From Acidimicrobiia bacterium (lineage in GTDB: Bacteria; Actinomycetota; Acidimicrobiia; Spongiisociales; ZC4RG35): a DNA stretch of 64,000 nucleotides. A program made the position numbers and the translations under genes. The stretch covers positions 1 through 64,000 of the forward strand of contig JANQRA010000023.1 in assembly GCA_028284765.1 (NCBI GenBank), written 5' to 3'. Position 1 is the first letter of the stretch. Each line of letters opens with the position of its first letter. This document shows positions 35,991 through 45,328 of the stretch, in pieces. The notes under the pieces are model-generated. The model had not been told where the DNA came from. It searched no databases and saw only the letters and a list, made by a program, of their open reading frames with translations.

Positions 35991-37286
35991 GTTTGCGTTT
36001 GGGTCGATCGTCAACTCGACCTCTCTCACTCTACGACCATCCATCCGGCGCACCCCCATGGTGAAGCCAGAGCCGACCACTGTGTCGCCCCTCCGTGGGA
36101 CTCTGCCGAGCTCCGACATCAGGTAGCCACCCACGGTCTCGAACTCGCCCTGCTCCACCTTGGCCCCGACTTCGACCAGACGGTCCGCTCTCGTCTGGCC
36201 AGCGACCAGATAGCGATTGCGCCCTGCCGGCCTGATTTCCATGACCTCCCGGATGTCATGTTCATCTCGGATCTCACCCACGATCTCTTCGGCGATGTCC
36301 TCGAGTGTCACCAGCCCGGAGACGGTTCCGTGCTCATCCACAGCGATCGCCATGTGGACCCCTTCCGATCTCATCATCTCCATGACCGGGGATATCGGAG
36401 TTGTCTCCGGAACCACAGGCACCTTTCGCACCAGGTTGTTGGCGAGAGGGCGGTCGAGGTTCTGCTCAGTGACTGTTATCAAGTCCTTGGCGTGGACGAA
36501 CCCGCGAACGTCGTCCAGGTTTTCCCCGAACACCGGGATCCGGGAGTGTCCCGTTGAAACGACCGTGTGCTCAAAATCCATCGGCGTGCTTTCGACGGGC
36601 ATGGCCACGAGGTCTGGCCTCGGGATCATGACCTCAGAAACAACCGTTGACTGGAATCCGAGCGCCGAAGTGAGCAATCTCGAGGAGCTTGGGTCAATGA
36701 TGTTGCCGGCCCCCACCGATTTCACCAGTGATGCGATGTCCTCCGCTGAGTGTGTCGCTTCAACGCTGTGCTTCGTGCGCACTCCGAAGAGCCGCAGCAG
36801 ACCGCTGGCGACCGCCGATAGCGAGACGATTATCGGTCGGAACAGAAGTGAGTATCCGCGAAATGGGGCTGCGAGGAACAGTGCAGCCTTTTCGGGCGCT
36901 GTGATCGTGGCGTTCTTGGGAGCCATCTCTCCAAAGACGTTGTGAACGAAAGAGACAATCAGAAGGGCTGTCGCCAATGAGAGAGGTGTGACTGCGCCCG
37001 ATGGCAGGCCAAGGTTCTCGAAGAGAGTGTGGAAAGCCACCTCGAGGCTCCCCTCGATCACGAACCCCAGACTCAGGGACATCGCCGCCACTCCCAACTG
37101 TGCTCCGGCGAAAGTGACCGGCAACTCGTCCATCGAAGCGAGGGCCCATTTGGCCAGGCGGCTTCCCTGCGCTGCCATGTCCTCTAGAGGGGGGCGTTTG
37201 GCAGCAGTGAAGGCAAACTCGACCGCGACAAAGAACCCGTTTGCAATGACCAAAAGGATCGCCACTATCAGGGCCGTGAAGCTCAC
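35967..37286 (-). CDS. CNNM/CorC-family membrane protein (hemolysin-like), copy 2
   Basis: 439 residues. A DUF21/CNNM membrane domain (about 1-190; FFVAVEFAFTAAKRP, GASQL-like GAQLGVAAMSLSLGF) is followed by a CBS pair (VMIPRPDLVAMP, GTVSGLVTLEDIAEEIVGEI) and a CorC_HlyC domain near 355-430. Such proteins act in Mg2+ or Co2+ efflux or homeostasis. It is the downstream gene of a tandem pair, overlapping its paralogue by 4 bases. Confidence 0.92.
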   Translation of the reverse strand: MSFTALIVAILLVIANGFFVAVEFAFTAAKRPPLEDMAAQGSRLAKWALASMDELPVTFAGAQLGVAAMSLSLGFVIEGSLEVAFHTLFENLGLPSGAVTPLSLATALLIVSFVHNVFGEMAPKNATITAPEKAALFLAAPFRGYSLLFRPIIVSLSAVASGLLRLFGVRTKHSVEATHSAEDIASLVKSVGAGNIIDPSSSRLLTSALGFQSTVVSEVMIPRPDLVAMPVESTPMDFEHTVVSTGHSRIPVFGENLDDVRGFVHAKDLITVTEQNLDRPLANNLVRKVPVVPETTPISPVMEMMRSEGVHMAIAVDEHGTVSGLVTLEDIAEEIVGEIRDEHDIREVMEIRPAGRNRYLVAGQTRADRLVEVGAKVEQGEFETVGGYLMSELGRVPRRGDTVVGSGFTMGVRRMDGRRVREVELTIDPNANRDEDHSD

Positions 37287-38575
37287 ATCGAACCCGGTGG
37301 CGCAGTTAGGTTCACTGAATCGACTCGGACGCCGTCGATCGTCTTCACCTCGAGAACCCAGCCCTCGATCTCAACGACATCTCCGACTTCAGGGAGTCGC
37401 CCCAGCTCCGCAGTGATCAAGCCCCCGAGGGTTTCGTAACGGCCTTCGGGCCAGGCGAAGCCGATCATCGACTCCACCTCATGCCGATGCAGAAGCCCCG
37501 ACAGATCGTCGGTCGTGGCCACAGCGACCGGCGGGTCGACATCGTGCTCGTCGCGGATCTCGCCGACCAGCTCCTCGAGGAGGTCCTCCGACGTGACGAT
37601 GCCTGCTGTTCCGCCGTATTCATCTGTGACGACGGCCATACCCGACCCTTTGGTCCGCAGCTCGAACAGAACAGAATCCAGTGGTTGCGTGTCGGGGATC
37701 ACGAGTGCAGGGCGCATGTGGTCGACGACCATCTCGTGCTTGCGCTCCGAAGGTGGCACCCGGAGGCTGTCCTTGACATGGGCAACCCCCAAAATGGTGT
37801 CGAGGTCGCCCTCATAGACGGGAAATCTCGAGTGTCCCGACGAAGCCGCTGCCCGCTGAAGGTCTCTCACCGACGCCGTCGATTCGAGTCCGACCACTTG
37901 GACTCTGGGGATCATGACGTCGGAAGTCATGTTCTCTGTGAATGCGATGGACCTGGTTAGGAGGCTCAACTCCTCGGTCGTGAGGGTCCCTCCTTCGCCC
38001 GAAGCCCGGATGATGAGTTCGAGCTCTTCCATAGAACGGACTCCGGCCAGTTCTTCTCGAGGTTCCATGCCGAGCAGACGAACTGTGGCGTTGGCCGCTG
38101 AGTTCAGGAATCGGATGATGGGCGAGAGGAAGCCATTTACGGCCAGCATGGGTATGCCAACCCGGAGTGAGGTCGGGTAGGGGTAAGTGATCGCCAGGTT
38201 CTTCGGAACTAGTTCGCCGAGGACCAGTTGGAGTGATGTGCCGATCGCGAGCGCAATTGCGACCGAAAGCGCATCGCGCGCCCCTTCGGGGACCGAGAGC
38301 CAGTTCAGGACTGGTTCGATGAGAGGGTTCAGTGATCGCTCGGCCACGAGACCCAGCACCAGGGACGAGATTGTTATCCCCAGCTGGGCCCCCGAAAGGT
38401 GGAATGACAGCCGGGACAACCCGTTTTGGATCCTGATGGCCGCACGATCGCCTTCTTCGGCTCTGCGAGCGACGCGACTGCGCTCGACTGTGACTAGAGC
38501 AAACTCTCCAGCCACGAAAAAGGCGTTGACGATCAGGAGAAACGCGATAACTGCCAGACCGGCGAGGGTGCTAAT
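37283..38575 (-). CDS. CNNM/CorC-family membrane protein, copy 1, probable ATT start
   Basis: The domains match its paralogue: DUF21/CNNM, CBS pair (VMIPRVQVVGLE, GTAGIVTSEDLLEELVGEI) and CorC_HlyC. The only standard start, GTG 38515, would cut through the first membrane helix (it is the Val of FFVAGEF). Upstream codons ISTLAGLAVIAFLLIVNAF continue the helix and align with the paralogue, whose Met corresponds to the ATT at 38575. A TGA lies eight codons further up, with no ATG, GTG or TTG between. CTG 38557 is the other option. With ATT the protein has 430 residues. Confidence 0.85.
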   Translation of the reverse strand: MSTLAGLAVIAFLLIVNAFFVAGEFALVTVERSRVARRAEEGDRAAIRIQNGLSRLSFHLSGAQLGITISSLVLGLVAERSLNPLIEPVLNWLSVPEGARDALSVAIALAIGTSLQLVLGELVPKNLAITYPYPTSLRVGIPMLAVNGFLSPIIRFLNSAANATVRLLGMEPREELAGVRSMEELELIIRASGEGGTLTTEELSLLTRSIAFTENMTSDVMIPRVQVVGLESTASVRDLQRAAASSGHSRFPVYEGDLDTILGVAHVKDSLRVPPSERKHEMVVDHMRPALVIPDTQPLDSVLFELRTKGSGMAVVTDEYGGTAGIVTSEDLLEELVGEIRDEHDVDPPVAVATTDDLSGLLHRHEVESMIGFAWPEGRYETLGGLITAELGRLPEVGDVVEIEGWVLEVKTIDGVRVDSVNLTAPPGSM

Positions 38576-38664
38576 GGCCTGACACTCTGGGTTTCACAGT
38601 CGCCGGAGGATAACCACACACAATCTGTCGTACCCGGCTCCTACGTTGGAGGCAGGAGGTCAAA

Positions 38665-38853
38665 GTGCTGATCGATTGCGAACAATGTGCGATGCGGGAC
38701 ACAAGTGCTTGCGACGATTGTGTCGTCACCTGTCTCTTGGGCGACGGGCCCGTTGAGGTGAGTGACACCCAGATGGATGCCATCGAGGTGCTGGCCGAGA
38801 ATGGGCTCGTGCCCAAGCTTCGGCTAGTGCCGACAGAACGTCGAGTGTCCTGA
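38665..38853 (+). CDS. Small cysteine-rich protein
   Basis: 62 residues from GTG 38665 behind a strong AGGAGGT ribosome site. Five cysteines occur in the first 23 residues (CEQC, ACDDC, TC) and could bind zinc or an iron-sulfur cluster. The rest is acidic and helical. Similar short Cys-rich proteins are known in actinobacteria without assigned function. It starts the plus-strand run that follows the divergent CNNM genes. Confidence 0.75.
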   Translation: MLIDCEQCAMRDTSACDDCVVTCLLGDGPVEVSDTQMDAIEVLAENGLVPKLRLVPTERRVS

Positions 38854-38878
38854 TGAGCCGGGGGTACGCTCGCCTCCG

Positions 38879-39166
38879 ATGATCACCGTCTATGCGATTG
38901 CCCTCGGCCTCGGCTGCTTGGGATTGATAGCCCTCATCTTCTCCGCGGCGTTCTCGGCCAGCAACGACAAGACCGACCTAGGCGATCGGCTGGGCCTCGC
39001 CGGCAGGACCATCCTCGGAGGGGTTTTGGGATTCGGAATGGGTGGCATGGCGGCCGAATTCTCACCCCTAGATTTCAGCTGGGCTGTTTCGCTCGTGATT
39101 GCTGTCGCGGGTCTGTTGATCGGAGTTGCTTGGACTCGATACGCCGTGCGTAAGGCGGCAACCTGA
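38879..39166 (+). CDS. Small membrane protein of unknown function
   Basis: 95 residues with three hydrophobic segments: about 4-26, a Gly-rich one at 44-58 and a third at 68-86. No family recognised. The stop shares one base with the next start (TGATG), so it is translated together with the phosphoesterase. Confidence 0.65.
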   Translation: MITVYAIALGLGCLGLIALIFSAAFSASNDKTDLGDRLGLAGRTILGGVLGFGMGGMAAEFSPLDFSWAVSLVIAVAGLLIGVAWTRYAVRKAAT

Positions 39167-39954
39167 TGCTCTTTGTCTCCGATGTGCATGACAGTCCCGG
39201 AGCCCTACGAAAGCTTGTGGGAATTGGCGAGGAGGTGGCGATCCTCGGCGACCTGGTGAACCTCAATGACTATCGAACGGGTCGTGGCGCCGTTGCTGAC
39301 GTCCTTGGATCGGAGTTCGCTGAAGCGACCGCCGACGCTCGAGCAAAAGGGGACTACGAGCACATGCGTCAGCTCTGGGGCGAGTACGCAGAGCGCCACG
39401 GCACTGACTTGCGCCGCGATATCGGGAAGGCGATAACCGACCAGTATCGGGCCGTTGGTGAATCGCTCAGCGGAGGACGAGGCCTCGTCATCCACGGCAA
39501 TGTGGATCGCCCTGATGAGCTTCGCTCGGTGCTGCCAGAGGGTTGGGCGTATGTCCATGGAGAACGCGTTCAGCGTGATGGCGTGACTCTGGGGTTCATC
39601 GGTGGTGGTGTTGTCACGCCGCTGAGAGCAGCGGGCGAGATCAGTGATGAAGAGATGGTTGCCATGCTCGGCGAGTTGGGCCCGGTGGATGTTCTCTGCA
39701 CCCATGTTCCGGCCGCCGTACCGTCCATGCGACGAGACGTGATCACCGGCCAAATCGAGCGCGGATCCGAGCCGATACTCCAATACCTCCGAGACGTCCA
39801 ACCCCGATTGCATATCTCGGGAGACGTTCATCAACCCCAGGCGACCAGTTGGAGGGTCGGAAGGACTCGGTGCTTCAACGTCAGCTATTTCCGTGCCACC
39901 GGGCGGTACCTGCGACTCGACGGCGACGTCGTCATGGTTGGTGGTGTGGGCTAG
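39166..39954 (+). CDS. Calcineurin-like metallophosphoesterase
   Basis: 262 residues. The five metal-binding blocks are visible: SDVHDS (Asp6, His8), GDLVN (Asp29), IHGNVD, CTHVPA and the final GDVHQPQ. The active site holds two metal ions and cleaves phosphodiesters or phosphomonoesters. A mid-protein helical insertion (residues 40-95) is larger than in simple phosphodiesterases. The substrate is unknown. Confidence 0.85.
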   Translation: MLFVSDVHDSPGALRKLVGIGEEVAILGDLVNLNDYRTGRGAVADVLGSEFAEATADARAKGDYEHMRQLWGEYAERHGTDLRRDIGKAITDQYRAVGESLSGGRGLVIHGNVDRPDELRSVLPEGWAYVHGERVQRDGVTLGFIGGGVVTPLRAAGEISDEEMVAMLGELGPVDVLCTHVPAAVPSMRRDVITGQIERGSEPILQYLRDVQPRLHISGDVHQPQATSWRVGRTRCFNVSYFRATGRYLRLDGDVVMVGGVG

Positions 39955-39963
39955 ATTTGGCCC

Positions 39964-40404
39964 ATGGCAGAAGGAACCTTCTCAACTCTCGAGATCGACG
40001 CCACCCCCGAAGACCTCTATGCGGTGGTGTCAGACGTTGCTACTTACCCGGAATGGGCCAGTGGTGTGAAAGAAGTCGAGGTCCTATCTACAGACTCAGA
40101 AGGCAGGGTGGACCGCGCGCGTTTTGTCCTCGAAGGGTTTGTGAAGGAAATCGAATACACCCTCCAGTACACGCATGACGCTCCGGACTCGATCAGCTGG
40201 GAGGCTGAGGACAGCCCCGATGTGAAAATGCTCGAAGGCTCTTACAAGTTCGGACCAGCAGAGAACGGAGCGACCGAGGTCGTATACACCCTTGCTGTGG
40301 ACCCGAACTTCACGATCCCGGGATTCATCAAACGCCAGGCGGAGAAGCAGATCGTCACCACGGCTCTACGGGGTTTGAGAAAGAGGGTCGCCGCCCAGGG
40401 CTGA
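39964..40404 (+). CDS. SRPBCC/START-like ligand-binding protein
   Basis: 146 residues. The polyketide-cyclase/START pattern is clear: an N-terminal strand with EIDATPEDLYAVVSDVATYPEWASG, mid strands, and the long C-terminal helix IPGFIKRQAEKQIVTTALRGLRKRV. It forms a hydrophobic cavity for a lipid-like ligand. In actinobacteria this gene often stands next to an ArsA-like ATPase, as here (3 bases apart). Confidence 0.85.
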   Translation: MAEGTFSTLEIDATPEDLYAVVSDVATYPEWASGVKEVEVLSTDSEGRVDRARFVLEGFVKEIEYTLQYTHDAPDSISWEAEDSPDVKMLEGSYKFGPAENGATEVVYTLAVDPNFTIPGFIKRQAEKQIVTTALRGLRKRVAAQG

Positions 40405-40407
40405 GTC

Positions 40408-41583
40408 ATGCGAATCGTTCTCGTCACCGGCAAAGGGGGAGTCGGTAAGACCACTGTCGCCGCGAGCACTGCGATAGCGGCTGCCGATTCCGGTCTTCGC
40501 ACACTGGTGACATCTACCGATCCGGCACATTCGCTGAGTGACGCCCTGACAGTCGATCTCGGCACCCAGCCCACTGACGTCGTCGATCGGCTTCACGGCC
40601 AACAAATCGACACCCAGGAACAGCTGGACAACTACTGGGGCTCCATCCGAGACCAGCTGATGAACGTGCTCGATTGGGGAGGCGTCGCCGGTATCGAAGC
40701 TGAGGAGTTTCTCGTTTTCCCGGGTATGGACGAGCTCTTCGCGTTGATGGAGGTGAACAAACACGCCCGCTCGGGCGAATACGACCTGATTGTCGTCGAC
40801 TGTGCGCCGACGGCGGAGACGCTCCGTCTTCTCTCTCTTCCTGAGGTCCTCTCGTGGTATTTCGAGAAGGTGCTCCCGACCGAGCGCCGGATCATGAAAG
40901 CGGCTCGTCCGATCCTCAATCGGTTGACAGATCTCCCTCTGCCCGAGGACGAGGTCTTCAACGCTGCCCAGTCGGTTTTTGAGTCTGTCGAGGGCGTGAA
41001 GGAGCTGATGTCCCAGCCCGAGATCACATCCGCCCGTTTGGTGGTCAACCCGGAGAAGATGGTCATCGACGAAGCGCGGAGGACTTACAGCTATCTCGGT
41101 CTGTTTGGCTACGGCGTGGACGGCGTCGTTGTCAACCGGGTGCTTCCAGATCTGGTCGCCGATCCATACTTTGAACGCTGGCGCTCCATCCAGAAGGGTC
41201 ACCTCGACACTGTTGACGATGCCTTCGCCGAAGTTCCGAGGCTTCGCTTGCGACTGTTTGATGACGAAATGGTTGGGGTAGACCGGCTTCGACTGATGGC
41301 GTCAGAGCTCTACGCAGATCGAGACCCCGTTGCCGATTTCAAAGCTAAAAGCCCATTCCGGGTAGTGGAACGAGGGGAGCAGGTGGCGATGGAGCTCGAC
41401 GTGCCTTTCTTTGAACGTTCGGAGCTCGACGTGTATCGCATAGGAACCGAGCTGTATGTCACCCTCGGCTCGTATCGCCGGTCTTTTGTGCTCCCTGATG
41501 CCTTGCAGAGGCGGGAGGTCACTGGCGCCAAGCTCGACCATGGCACTTTGACTGTCGTCTTCGGCGAAACAGGGCAGAAATGA
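40408..41583 (+). CDS. ArsA/Get3-family ATPase
   Basis: 391 residues. The deviant P-loop GKGGVGKTT lies at 8-16, switch I is STDPAHSLSDAL and the A-loop region is VDCAPTAETLRLLS. The last 80 residues form an alpha-crystallin-like strand domain as seen in bacterial ArsA-like proteins. No arsenic genes lie near, so arsenite efflux is unlikely; a role in membrane-protein or lipid handling with the SRPBCC neighbour is more plausible. It overlaps the next small gene by 4 bases. Confidence 0.9.
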   Translation: MRIVLVTGKGGVGKTTVAASTAIAAADSGLRTLVTSTDPAHSLSDALTVDLGTQPTDVVDRLHGQQIDTQEQLDNYWGSIRDQLMNVLDWGGVAGIEAEEFLVFPGMDELFALMEVNKHARSGEYDLIVVDCAPTAETLRLLSLPEVLSWYFEKVLPTERRIMKAARPILNRLTDLPLPEDEVFNAAQSVFESVEGVKELMSQPEITSARLVVNPEKMVIDEARRTYSYLGLFGYGVDGVVVNRVLPDLVADPYFERWRSIQKGHLDTVDDAFAEVPRLRLRLFDDEMVGVDRLRLMASELYADRDPVADFKAKSPFRVVERGEQVAMELDVPFFERSELDVYRIGTELYVTLGSYRRSFVLPDALQRREVTGAKLDHGTLTVVFGETGQK

Positions 41584-41774
41584 ACTCCACCTCAACCAGA
41601 GATGCGCTCGTCAGAGCGGGGAGGCGGGTTGGCTTCCACTTGATTCAGGCGACGATCGAAGGGCTGAAGGCCGTTGAAGCTGTCATCGAAGAGATTGGCG
41701 GAATTGGCGATCACGGCGACAATGGCGACGAAGACAGCACCGCCAGAGGTGTGCAGAGGATCGATATCGAATGA
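41580..41774 (+). CDS. Small protein, function unknown
   Basis: 64 residues. An amphipathic helix (about 8-39) is followed by the Gly/Asp-rich tail GGIGDHGDNGDEDS. ATGA overlaps at both ends, with the ArsA-like ATPase and with the YkvA gene, support real translation. I do not recognise a family. Confidence 0.6.
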   Translation: MNSTSTRDALVRAGRRVGFHLIQATIEGLKAVEAVIEEIGGIGDHGDNGDEDSTARGVQRIDIE

Positions 41775-42205
41775 CCAGCAAGAACGATAACCAGAGCGTC
41801 CGACCTGATGAGGTGCTTCCGCCTGATGGTTCCAGCCTGCAGGCACGACAGCTGATCACTGATGCCGTGTTGATGATGCCGAACATCATCAAGCTTGTGG
41901 TCCGACTCCTACAGGATCCCAGGGTTCCGAGGCGGGCAAAGATCACTCTGGGTCTGGCCGCTGCATACGTGGCCAGCCCAATCGATTTCATTCCGGAAGT
42001 CATTCCCGTTGTCGGCTGGGCAGACGATGTGATCATCGTCATGTTCGCTATCGACGCCCTCATCGAGAGGGCGGGGGAAGAGGTCGTCGAGGAGCATTGG
42101 GACGGCCCCGGCGACCTACTGTCGCTGGTGCGCGATGTCGTTGCGCTCTCGCGCAACATTGTCCCGAAGCGTCTCGGTCAGATCATCGATCGCCTCAGCG
42201 GCTAG
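41771..42205 (+). CDS. YkvA-family (DUF1232) membrane-associated protein
   Basis: 144 residues. The DUF1232 signature is clear: RRAKITLGLAAAYVASPIDFIPEVIPVVGWADDVIIV-type sequence with SPIDFIPE and GWADD. The N-terminal 30 residues are polar. The function of the family is not known. It ends the run that began at 38665. Confidence 0.85.
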   Translation: MTSKNDNQSVRPDEVLPPDGSSLQARQLITDAVLMMPNIIKLVVRLLQDPRVPRRAKITLGLAAAYVASPIDFIPEVIPVVGWADDVIIVMFAIDALIERAGEEVVEEHWDGPGDLLSLVRDVVALSRNIVPKRLGQIIDRLSG

Positions 42206-42238
42206 AGCCGGTCCGAAGCCTGGCCCTATCATCTGAAT

Positions 42239-43264
42239 ATGCCCTTTAGTGACGGCCTCGCCGACTTCAGATCTGACACCGTCACCCGGCCGACGCCTGC
42301 GATGTACCAAGCAATGGCAGAAGCCGAGCTCGGCGATGATGTCTATCACGACGATCCGACCGTTCTTGCCCTCGAGAGAGAATCTGCCGAGGCGGTTGGC
42401 AAAGAGGATGCCGTCTTTGTCCCGACCGGCACGATGGGAAATCAGCTCTCTATCCAGTTGCACACAAACCCCGGGGAAGAGGTCATCTCCAATGCTGCGA
42501 GCCATCTCAGGTCAATCGAGCGGGGAGCGGCTTCAGCGTTCGCCGGTGTGGCCTTTCGCTCGGTGGAACGCCCAGGGGGCCAAATCGAGCCCGAGGATGT
42601 GGACAACGCCATGGGAATGGCGGGTTTCTTCCCGCGCATCAGCTTGTTGACATGGGAGAACACCCACAACCTGTCAGGCGGGAGGGTCGTTTCGTTTGAC
42701 CTGATGAAACGCACATCGGGGGTTGCCCGGGAACATGGCCTGAAGATCCATCTTGACGGGGCTCGTCTGTGGAATGCGGTCGCGGCTACCGGCATCGACG
42801 GTCCGGATTGGGGGGAACTGGCCGACACGATTCAGTTTTGTTTCTCCAAGGGTCTGGGAGCTCCGATCGGTTCCGTGGTTTGTGGCGACAGCGAGACGAT
42901 CGCAGAGCTTCGCTATCTCCGCGGACGTGCCGGTGGTGCCATGCGTCAAGCGGGCGTCGTCGCAGCAGCCGCTCGAGTTGGACTAGCTGAGCGTGAACGG
43001 CTGGCTGAGGATCATCTGCTGGGGGACAAGCTCGCCGTCGGACTCGCCGAGCGATTCATCGGTTCAGTCGATCCTGGGGCGGTGGAGACCAATATCGTGA
43101 ACGTCGACTTCGATGCTCTCGGGATGGCGTGGACCGAGGTATCGGGGCGCCTGGATGGCGCCGGTATCAAGGCCAATGGACCGATCGGTCCGGTATGGCG
43201 TCTGGTGACTCATCGGAATGTCGACGACTCTGATGTCGCCCGACTCTTAGATATTCTGGCGTAA
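42239..43264 (+). CDS. Low-specificity L-threonine aldolase
   Basis: 341 residues, fold-type I PLP enzyme. DFRSDTVTRPTP at the start, DDVYHDDPTV, the cofactor Asp in HLDGARLWNA and Lys204 in FCFSKGLGAPIGS are diagnostic. It cleaves L-threonine or L-allo-threonine to glycine and acetaldehyde; family members also act on other beta-hydroxy amino acids. Gene length is normal. It is separated by 33 bases from fabD. Confidence 0.92.
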   Translation: MPFSDGLADFRSDTVTRPTPAMYQAMAEAELGDDVYHDDPTVLALERESAEAVGKEDAVFVPTGTMGNQLSIQLHTNPGEEVISNAASHLRSIERGAASAFAGVAFRSVERPGGQIEPEDVDNAMGMAGFFPRISLLTWENTHNLSGGRVVSFDLMKRTSGVAREHGLKIHLDGARLWNAVAATGIDGPDWGELADTIQFCFSKGLGAPIGSVVCGDSETIAELRYLRGRAGGAMRQAGVVAAAARVGLAERERLAEDHLLGDKLAVGLAERFIGSVDPGAVETNIVNVDFDALGMAWTEVSGRLDGAGIKANGPIGPVWRLVTHRNVDDSDVARLLDILA

Positions 43265-43297
43265 CGACTGCCGCGGGCACGGAGTCGAAATCTGCAG

Positions 43298-44230
43298 ATG
43301 AGTGTTGCTGTCTTGTTCCCAGGCCAGGGGAGCCAATTCGTGGGGATGGGGTCCGAGCTGTTCGAACGTCGTCCTGACCTACTCGGTAGCTCAGCCGACG
43401 AAATCCTTGGGTGGTCGCTGCGCGAGGTCTGCCTCGAAGGGCCAGAGGAGAAACTGACACGAACCGAGTTTGCCCAGCCTGCGCTCTTTGCTCTGGCCTA
43501 CGCCTGCTACGTCGAGGCTGAGGAGGCTGGACTTGCGCCTGACGCGGCAGCGGGGCACTCCCTCGGGGAGTACACCGCGCTCACCGCTGCGGGGGCATTG
43601 ACGTTCGAGGACGCATTGCGGGTGGTAGTTGCACGTGGTCTCGCCATGGCGCAGGCAGCAGATCTCGAGCCGAGCGGGATGGCAGCCTTGATCGGGGCGG
43701 ATGAAGCCAAAGCCCAGGAGGTCGCAAAGGCCAACAACGCCAGTGGAGGACGTCTCCAAGTGGCGAACCTCAACGCCCCGGGCCAGATCGTCGTTGCCGG
43801 GTCCAAAGCAGACATCGAATGGCTGGAAGAGAACGCCCGGGACCACGGGATCCGAAGAGCGATCCCCCTGAAAGTCGCCGGAGCTTTCCATTCCTCATTC
43901 ATGCAATCGGCGTCTGATGCGGTTGGTGCCGCACTCGCAGAAGTGAGCTTTGGCGAGACGAGCTTCCCGGTATGGGCAAACACCACGGCTGCCCCCCACG
44001 TTTCTGGAGAGATTGCCTCGGAACTCGCCGATCAAGTTGTCTCTCCGGTCCGGTTCGAGGCAAGCCTCAGAGACATGGCCGCACGAGGTATCGATCGCTA
44101 CATACACATAGGGCCTGGGGACGTGACCGCAGGAATGGCGCGCCGTATCGTCGATGGAGACGCAGTGTCGGCGATTTCATCCATCGAAGATGTCGGTCCT
44201 GTACTGGATTCGGTCGGTACGATCGCCTGA
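43298..44230 (+). CDS. fabD: Malonyl-CoA:ACP transacylase
   Basis: 310 residues. GQGSQ is at 9-13; catalytic Ser88 in GHSLGEY, Arg113 and His198 (GAFHSS) form the expected active site. It loads malonyl groups onto ACP for fatty-acid elongation. It heads a compact run fabD-fabH-fabG-acpP with gaps of 12, -4 and 28 bases. Confidence 0.96.
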   Translation: MSVAVLFPGQGSQFVGMGSELFERRPDLLGSSADEILGWSLREVCLEGPEEKLTRTEFAQPALFALAYACYVEAEEAGLAPDAAAGHSLGEYTALTAAGALTFEDALRVVVARGLAMAQAADLEPSGMAALIGADEAKAQEVAKANNASGGRLQVANLNAPGQIVVAGSKADIEWLEENARDHGIRRAIPLKVAGAFHSSFMQSASDAVGAALAEVSFGETSFPVWANTTAAPHVSGEIASELADQVVSPVRFEASLRDMAARGIDRYIHIGPGDVTAGMARRIVDGDAVSAISSIEDVGPVLDSVGTIA

Positions 44231-44242
44231 TCAGGAGACTCA

Positions 44243-45328
44243 ATGATCAACGCTGAAATCACGGGCTGGGGCAAGTGCATGCCACCCAACGTCCTGTCCA
44301 ACCACGATTTAGAGCAAATCGTGGACACGACTGATGAGTGGATCACGACTCGAACTGGAATCAAGGAACGGCGAATCAGCCATGTCGACACTTCGGAAAT
44401 GGCGTATGTGGCGGGAATGCGGGCCCTGTCAGCTGCCGGGAAAACGCCCGAAGACATCGATCTGCTGATTGTCGCCACGTGCTCTGGCGACTCGATTATC
44501 CCGTCAACAGCATCGATCGTTCAGAAGAAGCTGGGTGCTTCGGGTGCGGCTGCCATGGACCTCAACTCCGCCTGTTCAGGGTTTGTGTACTCCATGGTTG
44601 TCGCCTCCAACATGATCAAAGGCGGGGCCAACAAGACTGCCCTCCTCATAGGTGCCGAAAAGCTCCACTACGTGACTGACTACACGGATCGTGCCACCTG
44701 CATCCTGTTTGGCGACGGTGCGGGGGCGGTGGTGATGGAGGCAACGGAAGAGCCCCACGGAGTGATGGCGACCGATTTGGGCAACGACGGGACGATCTAC
44801 GACCTGCTTCAAGTACCGAAGGATGGGACGATGGGTGAGCCCGGTCAGCGTGACCCACAGATGCAGGCCATCTCCATGCAAGGTCAAGGCGTCTTCAAGC
44901 AGGCCGTCACCGGAATGGCCGAGTCGGCCACGATCTCAATGGGGAAGGCGGGAGTGGGCCTCGAGGATGTCGACCTGCTGATCCCTCATCAGGCGAATGT
45001 GCGGATTATCGATGCGACGGCTCGTCGTCTGGGTCTCGACGACTCGAAAGTCTTCGTCAACATCCACTCTTATGGCAACACGTCTGGAGCCACGATTCCT
45101 GTTGCCCTCACCGAGGCTCTGGAACAGGGTCGAATCCAACCTGGGAGCACGGTGGTCTTTGCGGCCTTCGGTGCGGGTATGAGCTGGGGCTCAATGGTGT
45201 ACAAGTGGGGATCCAGGGTTGATCCGCTGGCCACTCCTGAAATCGACCTACCGCCAACCGACCAGACGACAATGGACATTCTCTCGGCGAACTTTGACTT
45301 CTTCGGCATGCCGGAGAAGTTGGCGTGA
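44243..45328 (+). CDS. fabH: Beta-ketoacyl-ACP synthase III
   Basis: 361 residues. The catalytic triad is Cys111 (SACSGF), His249 (PHQAN) and Asn279 (YGNTSG). It condenses a starter acyl-CoA with malonyl-ACP. The chain is about 30 residues longer than usual at the C-terminus (after YKW), with an extension ending FDFFGMPEKLA. It overlaps fabG by 4 bases. Confidence 0.95.
   Translation: MINAEITGWGKCMPPNVLSNHDLEQIVDTTDEWITTRTGIKERRISHVDTSEMAYVAGMRALSAAGKTPEDIDLLIVATCSGDSIIPSTASIVQKKLGASGAAAMDLNSACSGFVYSMVVASNMIKGGANKTALLIGAEKLHYVTDYTDRATCILFGDGAGAVVMEATEEPHGVMATDLGNDGTIYDLLQVPKDGTMGEPGQRDPQMQAISMQGQGVFKQAVTGMAESATISMGKAGVGLEDVDLLIPHQANVRIIDATARRLGLDDSKVFVNIHSYGNTSGATIPVALTEALEQGRIQPGSTVVFAAFGAGMSWGSMVYKWGSRVDPLATPEIDLPPTDQTTMDILSANFDFFGMPEKLA

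Noticed and set aside
38571-38816. Minus-strand frame of 81 codons upstream of the CNNM gene
   Set aside because: It is antisense to the well-marked Cys-rich small gene with its strong ribosome site.
40408-41583. Arsenite efflux ATPase
   Set aside because: ArsA-like fold is clear, but no arsB, arsC, arsD or arsR lies nearby and the single-domain form with its SRPBCC neighbour points to another role.
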